Assembly: GCF_003130705.1 (NCBI RefSeq)
Contig: NZ_CP021354.1
Span: 5,456,001 to 5,520,000, forward strand
Reading direction: 5' to 3'
DNA length: 64,000 nt
Origin: Rhodococcus oxybenzonivorans
Lineage (GTDB): Bacteria; Actinomycetota; Actinomycetes; Mycobacteriales; Mycobacteriaceae
Position 1 is the first letter of the stretch. Each line of letters starts with the position of its first letter. This document shows, in pieces, positions 25,666 to 33,599 of this stretch. The notes under the pieces were generated by a model. It worked only from the letters and a program-made list of their open reading frames with translations. It did no database searches and had not been told where the DNA came from. The translations under genes were made by a program, and so were the position numbers.

Positions 25666-25715
25666 CGCTCGTGCGCCTTTCTGGTAGCTGCTGCTACCGG
25701 AAAGGCGCACGAGCG
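25666..25715. terminator. Terminator after the aldehyde dehydrogenase
   Basis: 23-base arms (25666-25688 and 25693-25715) with one mismatch and a 4-base loop, with the core CCTTTCTGGTAGC / GCTACCGGAAAGG. The 12-base palindrome CGAAGCGCTTCG (25716-25727) follows directly, just before the stop of the convergent secreted-protein gene. Same hairpin family as 1048-1086. Confidence 0.85.
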
Positions 25716-25731
25716 CGAAGCGCTTCGACGT

Positions 25732-26232
25732 CTAGCTGCCGAACTGGATACCATCCAGCGGGCCGCCGACGAAGACGATCTGAGGCAGCGTGGTCTGCGG
25801 GTTCGCGACGGTACTGAGCGAGAGGCACTCGCCGATCACCGCGTAGGCGCCGTCCGCGAGTTCCGATGTGGTGAACGTCTTGACCGCGTCACCGGTGGCG
25901 TTCGCAACCACCCGTTCGGGCAGTGGAGTCATCCACGCCGCAAATCCCGGCTGGAGAACGACGGCGGGGTTGGAGAGGACTTCCGGGAGCCTCGTGGCGT
26001 CGAACGCGACTGCGCCACAAGACTGTGGATCGGTGAGCTCGAAGACATTCGGGTTGGTCACCGTGATGTCGAGGGTGTTCCCGTCCACCTCGGTCACCAC
26101 GGTCGGAGGGGCTACCTCCGTTGCTGCCGAAGCAGTCGCCGGCATGGCCATGGATACGGCGGCCGCAGCGGCCGCGGCACATGCGGCACCTCCGGCGAGT
26201 CGCTTCATGCCCTTACTGGTTCCTGGCTGCAT
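25732..26232 (-). CDS. Secreted protein of unknown function
   Basis: 166 residues with a Sec signal peptide: positively charged MKRL, a very Ala-rich hydrophobic core, and probable cleavage after ATASA. The mature ~128 residues have two Cys (SCGAV and GECLS) that may form a disulphide, and beta-rich sequence (VVTEVDGNTLDITVTNPN) suggesting an immunoglobulin-like exported domain. Start may be ATG 26232 or ATG 26208 (MKRLAGG), the second giving the usual signal-peptide length. No family recognised; such small secreted proteins are common in rhodococci and mycobacteria. Confidence 0.72.
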   Translation of the reverse strand: MQPGTSKGMKRLAGGAACAAAAAAAVSMAMPATASAATEVAPPTVVTEVDGNTLDITVTNPNVFELTDPQSCGAVAFDATRLPEVLSNPAVVLQPGFAAWMTPLPERVVANATGDAVKTFTTSELADGAYAVIGECLSLSTVANPQTTLPQIVFVGGPLDGIQFGS

Positions 26233-26376
26233 TCGTCAATCCTTTCGTCGGTGAGCTTCGAAATCATGACACTTACAGACCGAATGGTATGGGATTGGCG
26301 GCAGTCCTGCCGGGTTCCCTCCGAATCGGTCGGGTTTGTTCAATGCAGACACCTGCCCGCGCGGCACACTGGGACC

Positions 26377-26856
26377 ATGACCAATGCAGACGCTGTGCGC
26401 CCTGTCCCGCACGGATACACGACCATTACGCCGTATCTGGTGGTGGCCGGCGGAGCCGCGGCCATCGACTACTACACCGAGGTGTTCGGCGCGACCGTTG
26501 TTCAGCGCATGGACGGCCCCGACGGTTCCGTCATGCACGCCGAGCTCGACTTCGGCAACGGCCGGCTGCAGCTCAGTGATCCGATGCCGACGATGGGCCT
26601 CCACGCACCCGACGGCACGAACACCGTCAACCATTCGTATGTGTTGTATTGCGAGGAAGTCGATGCCACGTTCTGCCGCGCCGTCGAGCGCGGGGCAACC
26701 GTGTTCGAGGAGCCGTCCACCTTCGTCACCGGTGACCGCTTCGGCTCCATCCTCGACCCATTCGGGCACCGGTGGGCGATCATGACCCGCGTCGAGAACG
26801 TCTCGGACGAGGAGGCCCAGCGGCGGGTCGAAGAGTGGGCAGCCGCGCAGGGCTGA
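26377..26856 (+). CDS. VOC-superfamily (glyoxalase/PhnB-like) protein
   Basis: 159 residues: paired beta-alpha-beta-beta-beta modules with TITPYLVVAGGAAAIDYYTEVFGA at the start and GDRFGSILDPFGHRWAIM at the end, the usual PhnB-like form. The metal-site residues of true glyoxalases are only partly visible (HAELDF with His/Glu; DPFGHRW). The enzymatic role cannot be named. ATG 26377 is used because the homology starts a few residues later. Convergent with pckG, sharing the terminator at 26878-26923. Confidence 0.82.
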   Translation: MTNADAVRPVPHGYTTITPYLVVAGGAAAIDYYTEVFGATVVQRMDGPDGSVMHAELDFGNGRLQLSDPMPTMGLHAPDGTNTVNHSYVLYCEEVDATFCRAVERGATVFEEPSTFVTGDRFGSILDPFGHRWAIMTRVENVSDEEAQRRVEEWAAAQG

Positions 26857-26877
26857 CCGTAATCTGCCCCTTCGACG

Positions 26878-26923
26878 CCGAATGCCGCAGTGCTCAGTCA
26901 GACTGAACTACTGCGGCATTCGG
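26878..26923. terminator. Bidirectional terminator between the VOC gene and pckG
   Basis: Perfect 14-base arms, CCGAATGCCGCAGT (26878-26891) and ACTGCGGCATTCGG (26910-26923), with an 18-base loop that itself contains AGTCAGACT. Confidence 0.85.
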
Positions 26924-26936
26924 TTACGTACGGGGA

Positions 26937-28766
26937 CTAGCCCAGGCGCTGCTTCAGTGCCTCGAACTCGTCACGAATACCGGACGGCACCTTCTCGCCG
27001 AGGAACTCGAACCATTCCTCGATGAGGGGCAACTCCTGCTTCCACTCGTCGACGTTCACCTTCAGTGCCTCGTCCACGTCCGCCGTGTTCACGTCGAGAC
27101 CGTCCAGCTCGAGGTCCGCTGCGGTGGGGACGTAACCGATCGGGGTCGACTCGGCGCCGGCCTTGTGCTCGATGCGGTCGACGATCCACTTCAGGACGCG
27201 CGAGTTCTCGCCGAAACCTGGCCACAGGAACCGGCCGTCGTCGCCACGGCGGAACCAGTTGACGTAGAAGATCTTCGGCAGCTTCTGGGAGTCGGCATTC
27301 TTGCCGACGTTGATCCAGTGATTCAGGTAGTCACCGGCGTTGTAGCCGATGAACGGCAGCATCGCCATCGGGTCGCGGCGCACGGTGCCCACGGCACCTT
27401 CCGCGGCTGCGGTCTGCTCGGACGACAGGGTGGCACCGAGGAACGTGCCGTGCTGCCAGTCGAACGACTCGCTGACCAACGGGACCGTGGTCTTGCGACG
27501 TCCACCGAACAGAATCGCCGAGATCGGCACACCCTGCGGGTCGTCCCACTCGGGAGCGAGGATGGGGCACTGCGACATGGGGGTGGTGTACCGCGAGTTC
27601 GGGTGGGCGGCCTTCTCACCGGACTCGGGCGTCCAGTCGTTGCCCTTCCAGTCCGTCAGATGCTGCGGGTCGCCTTCGAGGCCTTCCCACCACACATCGC
27701 CGTCGTCGGTGAGGGCGACGTTGGTGAAGAGCGTGTTGCCCGACTCCATCGTCTTCATGGCATTCGGGTTGGAACCATGGTTAGTGCCCGGTGCGACACC
27801 GAAAAATCCGAACTCCGGGTTGACGGCGTACAGGCGGCCGTCTTCGCCGAATCGCATCCACGCGATGTCGTCACCGAGGGTCTCGGCGCGCCAGCCCGGA
27901 ACGGTGGGCTGGATCATGGCGAGGTTGGTCTTGCCACATGCGCTCGGGAAGGCAGCGGCGATGTAGTACGCCTTGTCTTCCGGCGAAATGAGCTTGAGGA
28001 TCAGCATGTGCTCGGCCAGCCAGCCCTCGTCGTGGGCCATGGCCGAGGCGATGCGCAGCGAGTAGCACTTCTTGCCGAGCAGGGCGTTGCCGCCGTAGCC
28101 GGAACCGTAGCTCCAGATTTCCCGGGTCTCGGGGAAGTGGGTGATGTACTTGGTGTCGCTGCACGGCCATGGCACGTCGGCCTGACCCTCTTCGAGGGGC
28201 GCACCCACCGAGTGCAGTGCCTTGACGAACGGCTTGTCCTTGCCCAGCTTCTCGAGGGCAGCGGTACCCATGCGCGTCATGATGCGCATCGAGACGACCA
28301 CATACTCGGAGTCGGTGATCTCGACGCCCAGTTTCGGATCCTCGGCACCGAGAGGTCCCATGCAGAACGGGACGACATACATGGTCCGACCCCGCATCGA
28401 ACCGCGGTAGAGGTCGGTCATGAGGGCCTTCATCTCGGCCGGGTCCATCCAATTGTTGGTGGGACCGGCTCCGATCTCCTCGTTGGTGCAGATGTAGGTC
28501 CGCGATTCGACACGTGCCACATCCGACGGGTCGGAGTTGCCGAGGAACGAGTTCGGCTTCTTCTCCTCGTTGAGGCGGGTGAACGTACCGGCGTCGACCA
28601 GTTGCGAGGTCAGTCGATCCCATTCGTCATCCGAGCCGTCTGCAAAGACGACGCGATCGGGCTGCGTGAGTTCGGCAACCTCTCGAACCCAGGCGAGCAG
28701 CTCACTGTGCTCCGTGGGGGGCGTGCCGTCAGTTCCGTTCAGACCGGGAATGGTCGCTGAGGTCAT
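26937..28766 (-). CDS. pckG: Phosphoenolpyruvate carboxykinase, GTP-dependent
   Basis: 609 residues, standard for the GTP class. The phosphate-binding loop (kinase-1a) is [11 protein letters not shown], with the catalytic Cys of the GTP enzymes in the same loop. [14 protein letters not shown] is kinase-2, and [14 protein letters not shown] plus [10 protein letters not shown] are substrate-site segments. It converts oxaloacetate and GTP to PEP, the entry to gluconeogenesis from fatty acids or steroids. ATG 28766 has AGGAGAG just upstream and matches the family's N-terminus; the frame extends to 28949 but that part is not conserved. Adjacent to Rv0210- and Rv0209-like genes as in mycobacteria. 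Confidence 0.95.
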   Translation of the reverse strand: MTSATIPGLNGTDGTPPTEHSELLAWVREVAELTQPDRVVFADGSDDEWDRLTSQLVDAGTFTRLNEEKKPNSFLGNSDPSDVARVESRTYICTNEEIGAGPTNNWMDPAEMKALMTDLYRGSMRGRTMYVVPFCMGPLGAEDPKLGVEITDSEYVVVSMRIMTRMGTAALEKLGKDKPFVKALHSVGAPLEEGQADVPWPCSDTKYITHFPETREIWSYGSGYGGNALLGKKCYSLRIASAMAHDEGWLAEHMLILKLISPEDKAYYIAAAFPSACGKTNLAMIQPTVPGWRAETLGDDIAWMRFGEDGRLYAVNPEFGFFGVAPGTNHGSNPNAMKTMESGNTLFTNVALTDDGDVWWEGLEGDPQHLTDWKGNDWTPESGEKAAHPNSRYTTPMSQCPILAPEWDDPQGVPISAILFGGRRKTTVPLVSESFDWQHGTFLGATLSSEQTAAAEGAVGTVRRDPMAMLPFIGYNAGDYLNHWINVGKNADSQKLPKIFYVNWFRRGDDGRFLWPGFGENSRVLKWIVDRIEHKAGAESTPIGYVPTAADLELDGLDVNTADVDEALKVNVDEWKQELPLIEEWFEFLGEKVPSGIRDEFEALKQRLG

Positions 28767-28808
28767 CAAACTCTCCTGGGGTGAGCCGGAACCGGACCAT
28801 CTGCCGTC

Positions 28809-28833
28809 CGTTGCGAAAGAGCCCCTCGCAACG
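28809..28833. promoter_or_regulatory. Inverted repeat in the pckG upstream region
   Basis: CGTTGCGA (28809-28816) and TCGCAACG (28826-28833), 9 bases apart, 43-67 bp before the pckG start. It could be an operator for a carbon-source regulator or a leader hairpin. The rest of 28834-29045 shows only an imperfect CCCTAG/CTAGGG repeat near 28920-28960. Confidence 0.35.
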
Positions 28834-29045
28834 AGTGCCAGACGGTCCGATTTTCCCCTCTCGGCGGGGTCCAGCCAGGCCGTCCATGCCACATGGAAGA
28901 CGCGGGCGCCGGGTGTCCTATCCCTAGAGGTTAACGCCGCGGGTCCCATCTAGGGGAACCGGGTGCGGTCGGAAAGGTCACAGAAACGATTCAGTAGAGC
29001 CGTCCGGCGCCTTTCCCGCGCCTGACGGGCGTTTTCGGGGAGATA

Positions 29046-29357
29046 CTAGCCGTTACCGAGGGTCCCGTCATCAGTCTGTTTCCACTGCGCGACGCCGTCC
29101 GTGCCGCGGTGGAATTCCCAGGATGCGTAAGCGCCGTTGTCGGAAATCGTCGTCAGGTAGTCGGCATCCCCGTCGCCGTCCAAATCCGAGATGACTACCA
29201 GCGCATTTCCGGATTCGAAGGTCTGCGTGTCCAGCAGGCCGTCACCGTCGATGTCATGCGTGGGCGCGGTCAGAGCCACGGCTCCGGAGTCCTCACCGAA
29301 CGTGTCGGGATCGAACGAGGGCACATCGGGGACCAGAAAACTCTCAGCGGTGGCCAC
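29046..29357 (-). CDS. Small acidic protein with calcium-binding-like DxDxDG repeats (DUF6802-like)
   Basis: 103 residues, very acidic. Two segments, DIDGDGLLDT and DLDGDGDADYL, follow the DxDxDG calcium-loop pattern of dockerin/FG-GAP/thrombospondin-3-type repeats. The C-terminus has WEFHRGTDGVAQWKQTDDG. No signal peptide is visible from this start, so it may be cytoplasmic or exported without a classical signal. Probably binds Ca2+ (inference). Stands alone upstream of pckG, same strand; CDS boundaries are supported by the acidic composition. Confidence 0.62.
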   Translation of the reverse strand: MATAESFLVPDVPSFDPDTFGEDSGAVALTAPTHDIDGDGLLDTQTFESGNALVVISDLDGDGDADYLTTISDNGAYASWEFHRGTDGVAQWKQTDDGTLGNG

Positions 29358-29450
29358 GGCGATCTCCCTTCACATCCCACAGTTTCACAGAGAGGCGGAC
29401 GCAATTCAACATGGTTCCACACACATGTGGACACATTCGGCCGACCGCCT

Positions 29451-30917
29451 CTACGTAGTCTGACGTTCCGGACGATGTTTCGGTTCCTTCGAGATGTCGC
29501 GAATTTCCCGCAGCCCGCGATCGATGGCCGCGATGTCCCGTTCGCATGAAGCAAGCTGACCGTTGCGCCTCGACGTCAGTTTCCGCAACTCTCCGTCGAT
29601 CGACGCCACTCGAGTGTCGACCTCCTGGGCGCGCGACCTGCTCTCCTCGAGGATCATCTCGCTGATCTCCGCTTCGGCGGACAACAACCGGCCGAGAACC
29701 CGCTGCTCCCATTGCGCACGCACGGTCGTGAGCGACTCGCTGGCCCACTGACGCACATGGGAGCGCTCGGCGATGTGACCACGCGCACGGGCGAGCCACC
29801 AGGCCACCACGCCGCCGAGGGTCAGGGTGAGCGGGACGGACGCGATGTCGAGGGCGGGCACCACCGACAACGGTGCGACCATCAGGCGGCCCAGCCCGAG
29901 ACCCGCCGATGCCCCGATCAGGATCGTCATGCGGTCTTCCAGCCCCCGGTGGCGAGGTTCGGGGCGCCCCGGGACGAGGTAATCGGGTTTCGGGCCGGTG
30001 TCCCGCCGAGCGGGCGCGGCGACACCGGCGCGCGCAAGCAGGTGGTCGAGTCGCGTGGTCACCACGCCTTCGAGGTCGACGCCCAGCTGCGCCACGATGT
30101 CGGCGAGCCGGTCCGGGTAGTCGGCGAGATTCGCACGTCCCGCCCGATCGATGTCGGCGCGCACCGTGACCCCCGCCGCCCGGATCTGCGTGGACACCTC
30201 ATGTATCAATTCGACCTTGCCGAGCTGCACCTCGCTGCGCAGTCGAGCAACCCGCTCGGCACGCCGGCCGTCGCGGTGCGCGAGCAGGTGGGTCCGTTCG
30301 GCACGAAGGTCGGCACCGGAATCGGCCTCCCGAATGGATCGGCCGGTGGCCACGATCATCCGGCGAGTCTGCTCGAGAACCCTTTCGGCGCTCGACCGCG
30401 CGCTCCTCGATTGGCCACCCGCCGCGGACAGGAGGGCCTCGAGCAGTGCCTCGACCCCGGATCCGCGGGCCGGGGCGCGCCCGGCTCCGGCCGCGACCGG
30501 GTGGATGGTCACGTCGGCGAACCGCTCCGCATGACCGGCGAGCAGGGCGCGGTCACGCTCGCGGACGGTGGCCCACTCTCTGTGGACATCGATTTTCGTC
30601 AGGGCGAACACCACCGGGCATGCGGGACGCAAGACCACATCGAGAACGGCCAGTTCCTCGCGCCCGAGTGGCGCGGCGGCGTCGAGCACCATCAGCACCA
30701 CGCCGGCGTCGAGCGGGTCGTCGACGAGATCGAAGGCGGACTCGTCGAGGAAGCGGAGCGCGTCGACGAGGGTGGTCTTGCCCGCCCGACGTGGCCCGGC
30801 GACGAAGAGCTCGTGTCTGGAGTCGGTCCGGGCCACGAGCCGGACGGTTGCTGCGGGATTCCACCGGGAAACGACATCGACGGTCTCAGCGGGCAGATCC
30901 GTCAACTCCTGCGTCAT
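29451..30917 (-). CDS. Dynamin-like/GTPase-domain membrane protein (Rv0210-like)
   Basis: 488 residues. The GTP-binding domain has G1 FVAGPRRAGKTT (intact Lys) and G4 ALTKIDVHREW; a hydrophobic pair near residues 330-380 (ILIGASAGLGLGRLMVAPLSVV, IASVPLTLTLGGVVAWWLA) may insert in the membrane. Long charged helices on both sides (for example AERTHLLAHRDGRRAERVARL and ISEMILEESRSRAQEVDTRV) give a coiled-coil, dynamin-like arrangement. Start ATG 30917 overlaps the stop of the preceding GTPase-like gene (ATGA), so they are coupled. Same order as mycobacterial Rv0209-Rv0210 beside pckA. The role, possibly membrane remodelling or envelope quality control, is inference. Confidence 0.78.
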   Translation of the reverse strand: MTQELTDLPAETVDVVSRWNPAATVRLVARTDSRHELFVAGPRRAGKTTLVDALRFLDESAFDLVDDPLDAGVVLMVLDAAAPLGREELAVLDVVLRPACPVVFALTKIDVHREWATVRERDRALLAGHAERFADVTIHPVAAGAGRAPARGSGVEALLEALLSAAGGQSRSARSSAERVLEQTRRMIVATGRSIREADSGADLRAERTHLLAHRDGRRAERVARLRSEVQLGKVELIHEVSTQIRAAGVTVRADIDRAGRANLADYPDRLADIVAQLGVDLEGVVTTRLDHLLARAGVAAPARRDTGPKPDYLVPGRPEPRHRGLEDRMTILIGASAGLGLGRLMVAPLSVVPALDIASVPLTLTLGGVVAWWLARARGHIAERSHVRQWASESLTTVRAQWEQRVLGRLLSAEAEISEMILEESRSRAQEVDTRVASIDGELRKLTSRRNGQLASCERDIAAIDRGLREIRDISKEPKHRPERQTT

Positions 30918-31960
30918 CCGGGACCGCGGGCGGCGACGGGCCGGCTGTCGTCCGGACGGCCGCCCATCCGCTGCCAAATCCGTAGGTAATGCCGCCGGAC
31001 GTCGACGATGGCCCCTCGTTGCCGGGCAGTGGGGTTTCCACTGAGTTGCGTGCGCCACCACTGCGCGCACCGGACGGCGTCCTCGGCGGTGCCGGGCTCG
31101 GCCGGGGCCTCCCGATTCCAGTCGGCCAGGTGGAGTCGGCCGGCCGCGGCCGCGAGCGCCGCGGCGGCATCTCCCGCGAGGTACTCCTCGAGTGCGTCGC
31201 GGACTCCGGTGTTGCGGGCTGCCAACGACCGGAGAGAACGGAGCGCACACTCGCCTCGGCCCGCCCGGACGTGCGCCACTCGCGCGGCGACCGCTCCCAC
31301 TACCTCCTCCACGCCGCTGGCCATGCGTAGCAATGCGGTGACTGCCGGCGCGCCGAGCTGCGGATTCGCCTCGAGCGCCGCACTCGCTATCGCGACACCG
31401 TGGGCATCCCACACTGACGAAAGGTCGTGCGGACGCTGACGAAGGACGGCCAGGTCGGCCTCCGTCACAGCTCGTGCGGTCGCCAGGGAGCCGATGAGCG
31501 GCAGCACGGGCAGGCCGGCGTCCGACGAGCACTCCGCCGCCCGCGCGAGCGCCGCCACCCACACGTCGGCCGGCTCGCGTGATTCGCCGAGTGCGTCCAC
31601 CTTGTTGAGTACGAGCAGTGCGCGCTCGGCGTCCACCCCGGCGACTGCCACACGATCGGCGGCACGCACCGATTCGACGAGAACACACACCACGACGTCA
31701 CCGTCCAGAACGGGGTCGGGCGCGCCGGGCACATCGAGCGGGCCGGGCTCTTCGATCTCGGCACCCGGAATTGCTCCTTCTTCTACTGCGGTCGCGACAG
31801 TGGTTCTCCCCACACCCGCACGACCGGTGATGTGCACACGAATCGGCGCGTGGAGTAGTGCCGCGACTTCCCGAACGCTCTCCCCCGCCGCACGGTCCGA
31901 TACCGCCACCCGATCTGCGAGTTCGTCCAATTCCCCGCCCCTGGCATCTACAGTGCCCAT
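30914..31960 (-). CDS. P-loop GTPase-like protein with altered Walker A (Rv0209-like)
   Basis: 348 residues. The nucleotide-binding loop reads ITGRAGVGRTTVATAV: the invariant P-loop Lys is Arg, encoded by AGA, a rare codon in this GC-rich genome. The G4 element ALLVLNKVDALGE is normal. The C-terminal half is Ala-rich helical, ending at QWWRTQLSGNPTARQRGAIVDVRRHYLRIWQRMGGRP. No membrane helix. Translationally coupled to the membrane GTPase partner by a 4-base overlap. The Arg for Lys change may reduce or abolish GTP hydrolysis, suggesting a regulatory or heterodimer partner (inference). Confidence 0.75.
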   Translation of the reverse strand: MGTVDARGGELDELADRVAVSDRAAGESVREVAALLHAPIRVHITGRAGVGRTTVATAVEEGAIPGAEIEEPGPLDVPGAPDPVLDGDVVVCVLVESVRAADRVAVAGVDAERALLVLNKVDALGESREPADVWVAALARAAECSSDAGLPVLPLIGSLATARAVTEADLAVLRQRPHDLSSVWDAHGVAIASAALEANPQLGAPAVTALLRMASGVEEVVGAVAARVAHVRAGRGECALRSLRSLAARNTGVRDALEEYLAGDAAAALAAAAGRLHLADWNREAPAEPGTAEDAVRCAQWWRTQLSGNPTARQRGAIVDVRRHYLRIWQRMGGRPDDSRPVAARGPG

Positions 31961-32099
31961 GACGCGATCACCCCCCTTCGTACCGTCAGGATTCTGTCAG
32001 ACTTCCGCGAAACCGGCGTGGGCAACCATGCAGGCTGCGCCGCCGATCGACCAGAAAGTCTCAATGTCAACTTCAGACCCGTATGCCAGAAACGCCCCC

Positions 32100-32858
32100 A
32101 TGCGTGACAATGGTCCGGTGAACCACGCCGATCAGGAAGCACCCGCCGTCCCCGAGGAGGGACAGACTCCGCGTAAGACGGGATCTCGACTGCACCCCCG
32201 GGTGACGAGTTTCCGCTCCCGCCGGGGGGCGCTGACCCCTGCCCAGCAGGAGTCGTGGGATCGGCAGTGGCCGAAAATCGGTGCCGAGGTCTCGGACACC
32301 CGCCTCGACGCGGCCACGTGGTTCGGGCGCGACGCACCTCTGATCCTCGAGATCGGCTCGGGCACCGGAACCGCCACCGCGGCGATGGCGAAAGCCGAAC
32401 CGCACGTGAATCTGATGGCCGTCGAGGTGTACCGCCCCGGGCTCGCACAGCTACTGCAGCAGATCGAGCGCGACGGCATCCCCAACATCCGCGTTCTGCG
32501 CGGTGACGCCATGGACGTTCTCGAGAACATGGTCGAACCCGAATCGCTGACCGGTGTCCGTGTCTTCTTCCCGGACCCGTGGCCGAAGGCCCGTCACCAC
32601 AAGCGCCGCCTGTTGCAAGCCCCCACCTTTGCGCTGATCGCGAGCCGGTTGAAGCCCGGTGGCGTGTTGCACGTTGCAACCGATCACGCCGAGTATGCCG
32701 AGGCGATCGCCGAGGCGGGAAACGCGGAACCACTGTTGACCTCCCTCGACTGGGAGTCCCCGATGACACACGAGCGTCCGGTGACGAAGTTCGAGGACAA
32801 GGCCCATCAGGTCGGGAGTGCGATCACCGAGTTGATTTGGGGGAAGATCAGGTCATGA
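32100..32858 (+). CDS. trmB: tRNA (guanine-N7-)-methyltransferase
   Basis: 252 residues from ATG 32100 (or 246 from GTG 32118). The SAM motif is LILEIGSGTGTATAAMA, and the TrmB hallmark is VRVFFPDPWPKARHHKRRL, followed by HVATDHAEYAE. It makes m7G46 in the tRNA variable loop. The first ~40 residues are a polar extension common in actinobacteria. Divergent from the Rv0209-like gene and overlapping the NYN gene (ATGA): the order of mycobacterial Rv0208c-Rv0207c-Rv0206c. Confidence 0.93.
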   Translation: MRDNGPVNHADQEAPAVPEEGQTPRKTGSRLHPRVTSFRSRRGALTPAQQESWDRQWPKIGAEVSDTRLDAATWFGRDAPLILEIGSGTGTATAAMAKAEPHVNLMAVEVYRPGLAQLLQQIERDGIPNIRVLRGDAMDVLENMVEPESLTGVRVFFPDPWPKARHHKRRLLQAPTFALIASRLKPGGVLHVATDHAEYAEAIAEAGNAEPLLTSLDWESPMTHERPVTKFEDKAHQVGSAITELIWGKIRS

Positions 32859-33589
32859 GCGTCAGCGAGCAGTACATCTCCGGCGGGTTGCCTACGGGCT
32901 CTGCCGGCACCGCGGTGTCGTCAGGATCTCCCGTGGTGGGTGCACGTGACGGACGCCACCAGAAGCGAGTCCTTCTCGTCTGGGACGCTCCGAACCTCGA
33001 CATGGGCCTGGGCGCCATCCTCGGCGGTCGCCCGACCGCGGCCTACCGGCCGCGATTCGACGCCCTCGGCCGCTGGCTCCTCTCCCGGACCGCCGAACTG
33101 TCGGCGTCCGGCACCGACACACTCGAACCCGAAGCGACCGTCTTCACCAATATCGCGGCTGGGAGCGCCGATGTTGTGAGACCGTGGGTCGAAGCCTTGC
33201 GTAATGTGGGCTTCGCGGTGTTCGCCAAGCCGAAGATCGATGAGGACAGCGACGTCGACTCCGACATGCTGGACCACATCGCGCTCCGGCACGGTGAGGG
33301 GCTGGCCGGTGTCATGGTCGCCTCCGCCGACGGTCAGGCATTTCGTGAACCGTTGGAGAACATCGCCGCGACCGGCATACCGGTCCAGATACTCGGGTTC
33401 CGCGAGCACGCCAGCTGGGCGGTTGCGTCCGACCTTCTGGACTTCGTCGATCTCGAGGACATCCCCGGCGTGTTCCGGGAACCACTTCCTCGGGTCAGCC
33501 TCGACACATTGCCCGACGAGGGTGCCTGGTTGCAGCCGTTCCGACCGCTTTCCGCCCTGCTCGTCGGGCGGAAGAGTGCTGCCGAGTAG
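32855..33589 (+). CDS. NYN-domain putative RNA-binding/nuclease protein (Rv0207c-like)
   Basis: 244 residues. The PIN-like NYN fold shows metal-binding acidic residues in VLLVWDAPNLDMG, in DEDSDVDSDMLDHIA and in VMVASADGQAF. Family members are proposed endonucleases acting on RNA. Start overlaps the trmB stop by 4 bases; mmpL3 begins 10 bp after its stop, so trmB-NYN-mmpL3 form one transcription unit. Why an RNA-processing pair is tied to mycolate export is unknown; the order is conserved in mycobacteria. Confidence 0.8.
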   Translation: MSVSEQYISGGLPTGSAGTAVSSGSPVVGARDGRHQKRVLLVWDAPNLDMGLGAILGGRPTAAYRPRFDALGRWLLSRTAELSASGTDTLEPEATVFTNIAAGSADVVRPWVEALRNVGFAVFAKPKIDEDSDVDSDMLDHIALRHGEGLAGVMVASADGQAFREPLENIAATGIPVQILGFREHASWAVASDLLDFVDLEDIPGVFREPLPRVSLDTLPDEGAWLQPFRPLSALLVGRKSAAE

Positions 33590-33599
33590 GAGTTGATCA

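Noticed and set aside
30918..31688. N-terminal extension of the Rv0210-like GTPase frame
   Set aside because: It overlaps the coding sequence of the Rv0209-like gene in another frame and lacks any conserved motif; ATG 30917 has the ATGA coupling.
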